This document shows positions 63,924-64,000 of a DNA stretch of 64,000 nt, piece after piece; within the stretch, counting starts at the first letter, position 1, and each line of letters starts with the position of its first letter. Both the position numbers and the translations under genes were made by a program. The notes below the pieces were generated by a model, which saw nothing but the letters and a program-made list of their open reading frames with translations, was not told the origin of the DNA and did not search any database. The stretch comes from Natrarchaeobaculum aegyptiacum (GTDB lineage: Archaea; Halobacteriota; Halobacteria; Halobacteriales; Natrialbaceae), in contig NZ_CP019893.1 of NCBI RefSeq assembly GCF_002156705.1, positions 2,232,001-2,296,000 on the forward strand, in the 5' to 3' direction.

Positions 63924-64000
63924 ATGAACCATCGAGACGCCTCGACGACGGCGTTCGTCGAGGCGGCTGGATCGGCGATCGAGATCGACGGAACGACCGT
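63924..64000 (+). CDS. Start of a gene cut by the window edge
   Basis: From ATG 63924 the frame reads MNHRDASTTAFVEAAGSAIEI and continues off the right edge. A TATA box at the expected leaderless distance supports it. Only 25 codons are visible, too few to name a family. Confidence 0.6.
   Translation, partial: MNHRDASTTAFVEAAGSAIEIDGTT

Noticed and set aside
1-64000. rRNA or tRNA genes, prophage, integrase or attachment sites
   Set aside because: None were recognised on either strand by eye; a tRNAscan-SE run would be decisive for tRNAs.

Overview
The window is chromosomal DNA of a halophilic archaeon (class Halobacteria). The evidence is high G+C, proteins rich in Asp/Glu with few Lys, Tat lipoprotein signals ending in a Cys, TATA boxes 24-30 bases upstream of start codons (leaderless transcripts), and clade-typical families: CetZ, DUF7344-type proteins, a DUF7563-like zinc finger, DUF5791 and a soluble PAS chemotransducer. 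The genus cannot be fixed from the sequence alone; a Natrialbales-like organism is a guess. No rRNA, tRNA, CRISPR array or intact transposase gene was seen.

Layout. 1-3.8 kb: end of a peptide-type ABC importer (permease tail, fused double ATPase, binding lipoprotein). 3.9-9.5 kb (minus): a five-gene sugar operon whose acetyltransferase, aminotransferase, Gfo/Idh dehydrogenase, nucleotide-sugar dehydrogenase and GT2 glycosyltransferase fit UDP-2,3-diacetamido-uronic acid synthesis. 10-17 kb: small regulators and membrane proteins, copy A of a dispersed structured repeat, and an 18-bp tandem repeat. 17.2 kb: dihydroorotase. 18.5-20 kb: gene-poor. 20-26.6 kb: a cupin protein and a second complete peptide-type ABC importer whose binding protein has its two halves in swapped (circularly permuted) order. 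26.7-35.3 kb: an enolase-superfamily epimerase; an operon of NicX/M29-like metalloenzyme, SCP2-like protein, AAA+/VWA chelatase-like protein and a second AAA+ protein; a divergent IclR regulator; an MFS transporter. 35.5-38.5 kb: TAXI-type TRAP transporter. 38.8-44.4 kb: ABC exporter, PyrD, copy B of the repeat, ZIP transporter and TenA. 44.6-49.4 kb: a large surface protein, a cytoplasmic chemotransducer and a receiver domain lacking its Asp. 49.5-54.7 kb: Lhr-type helicase and small envelope proteins. 54.7-59.8 kb: a second glycan cluster. 59.9-64 kb: coiled-coil protein, CetZ, DUF5791 protein, NAD(P)-dependent epimerase and the start of another gene.

How they may work together. The two glycan regions probably supply and modify surface polysaccharide or N-glycan. 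The 20-38 kb block (peptide-type ABC importer, epimerase, metalloenzyme with chelatase-like partners, IclR regulator, MFS and TRAP transporters) reads as an uptake and catabolism island for organic acids, amino-acid or heteroaromatic compounds. The strongest unusual items are the permuted binding protein, the covarying hairpin of the repeat pair at 11.0 and 42.5 kb, the metalloenzyme-chelatase operon, and the 495-bp near-identical tract shared by the two AAA+ genes.
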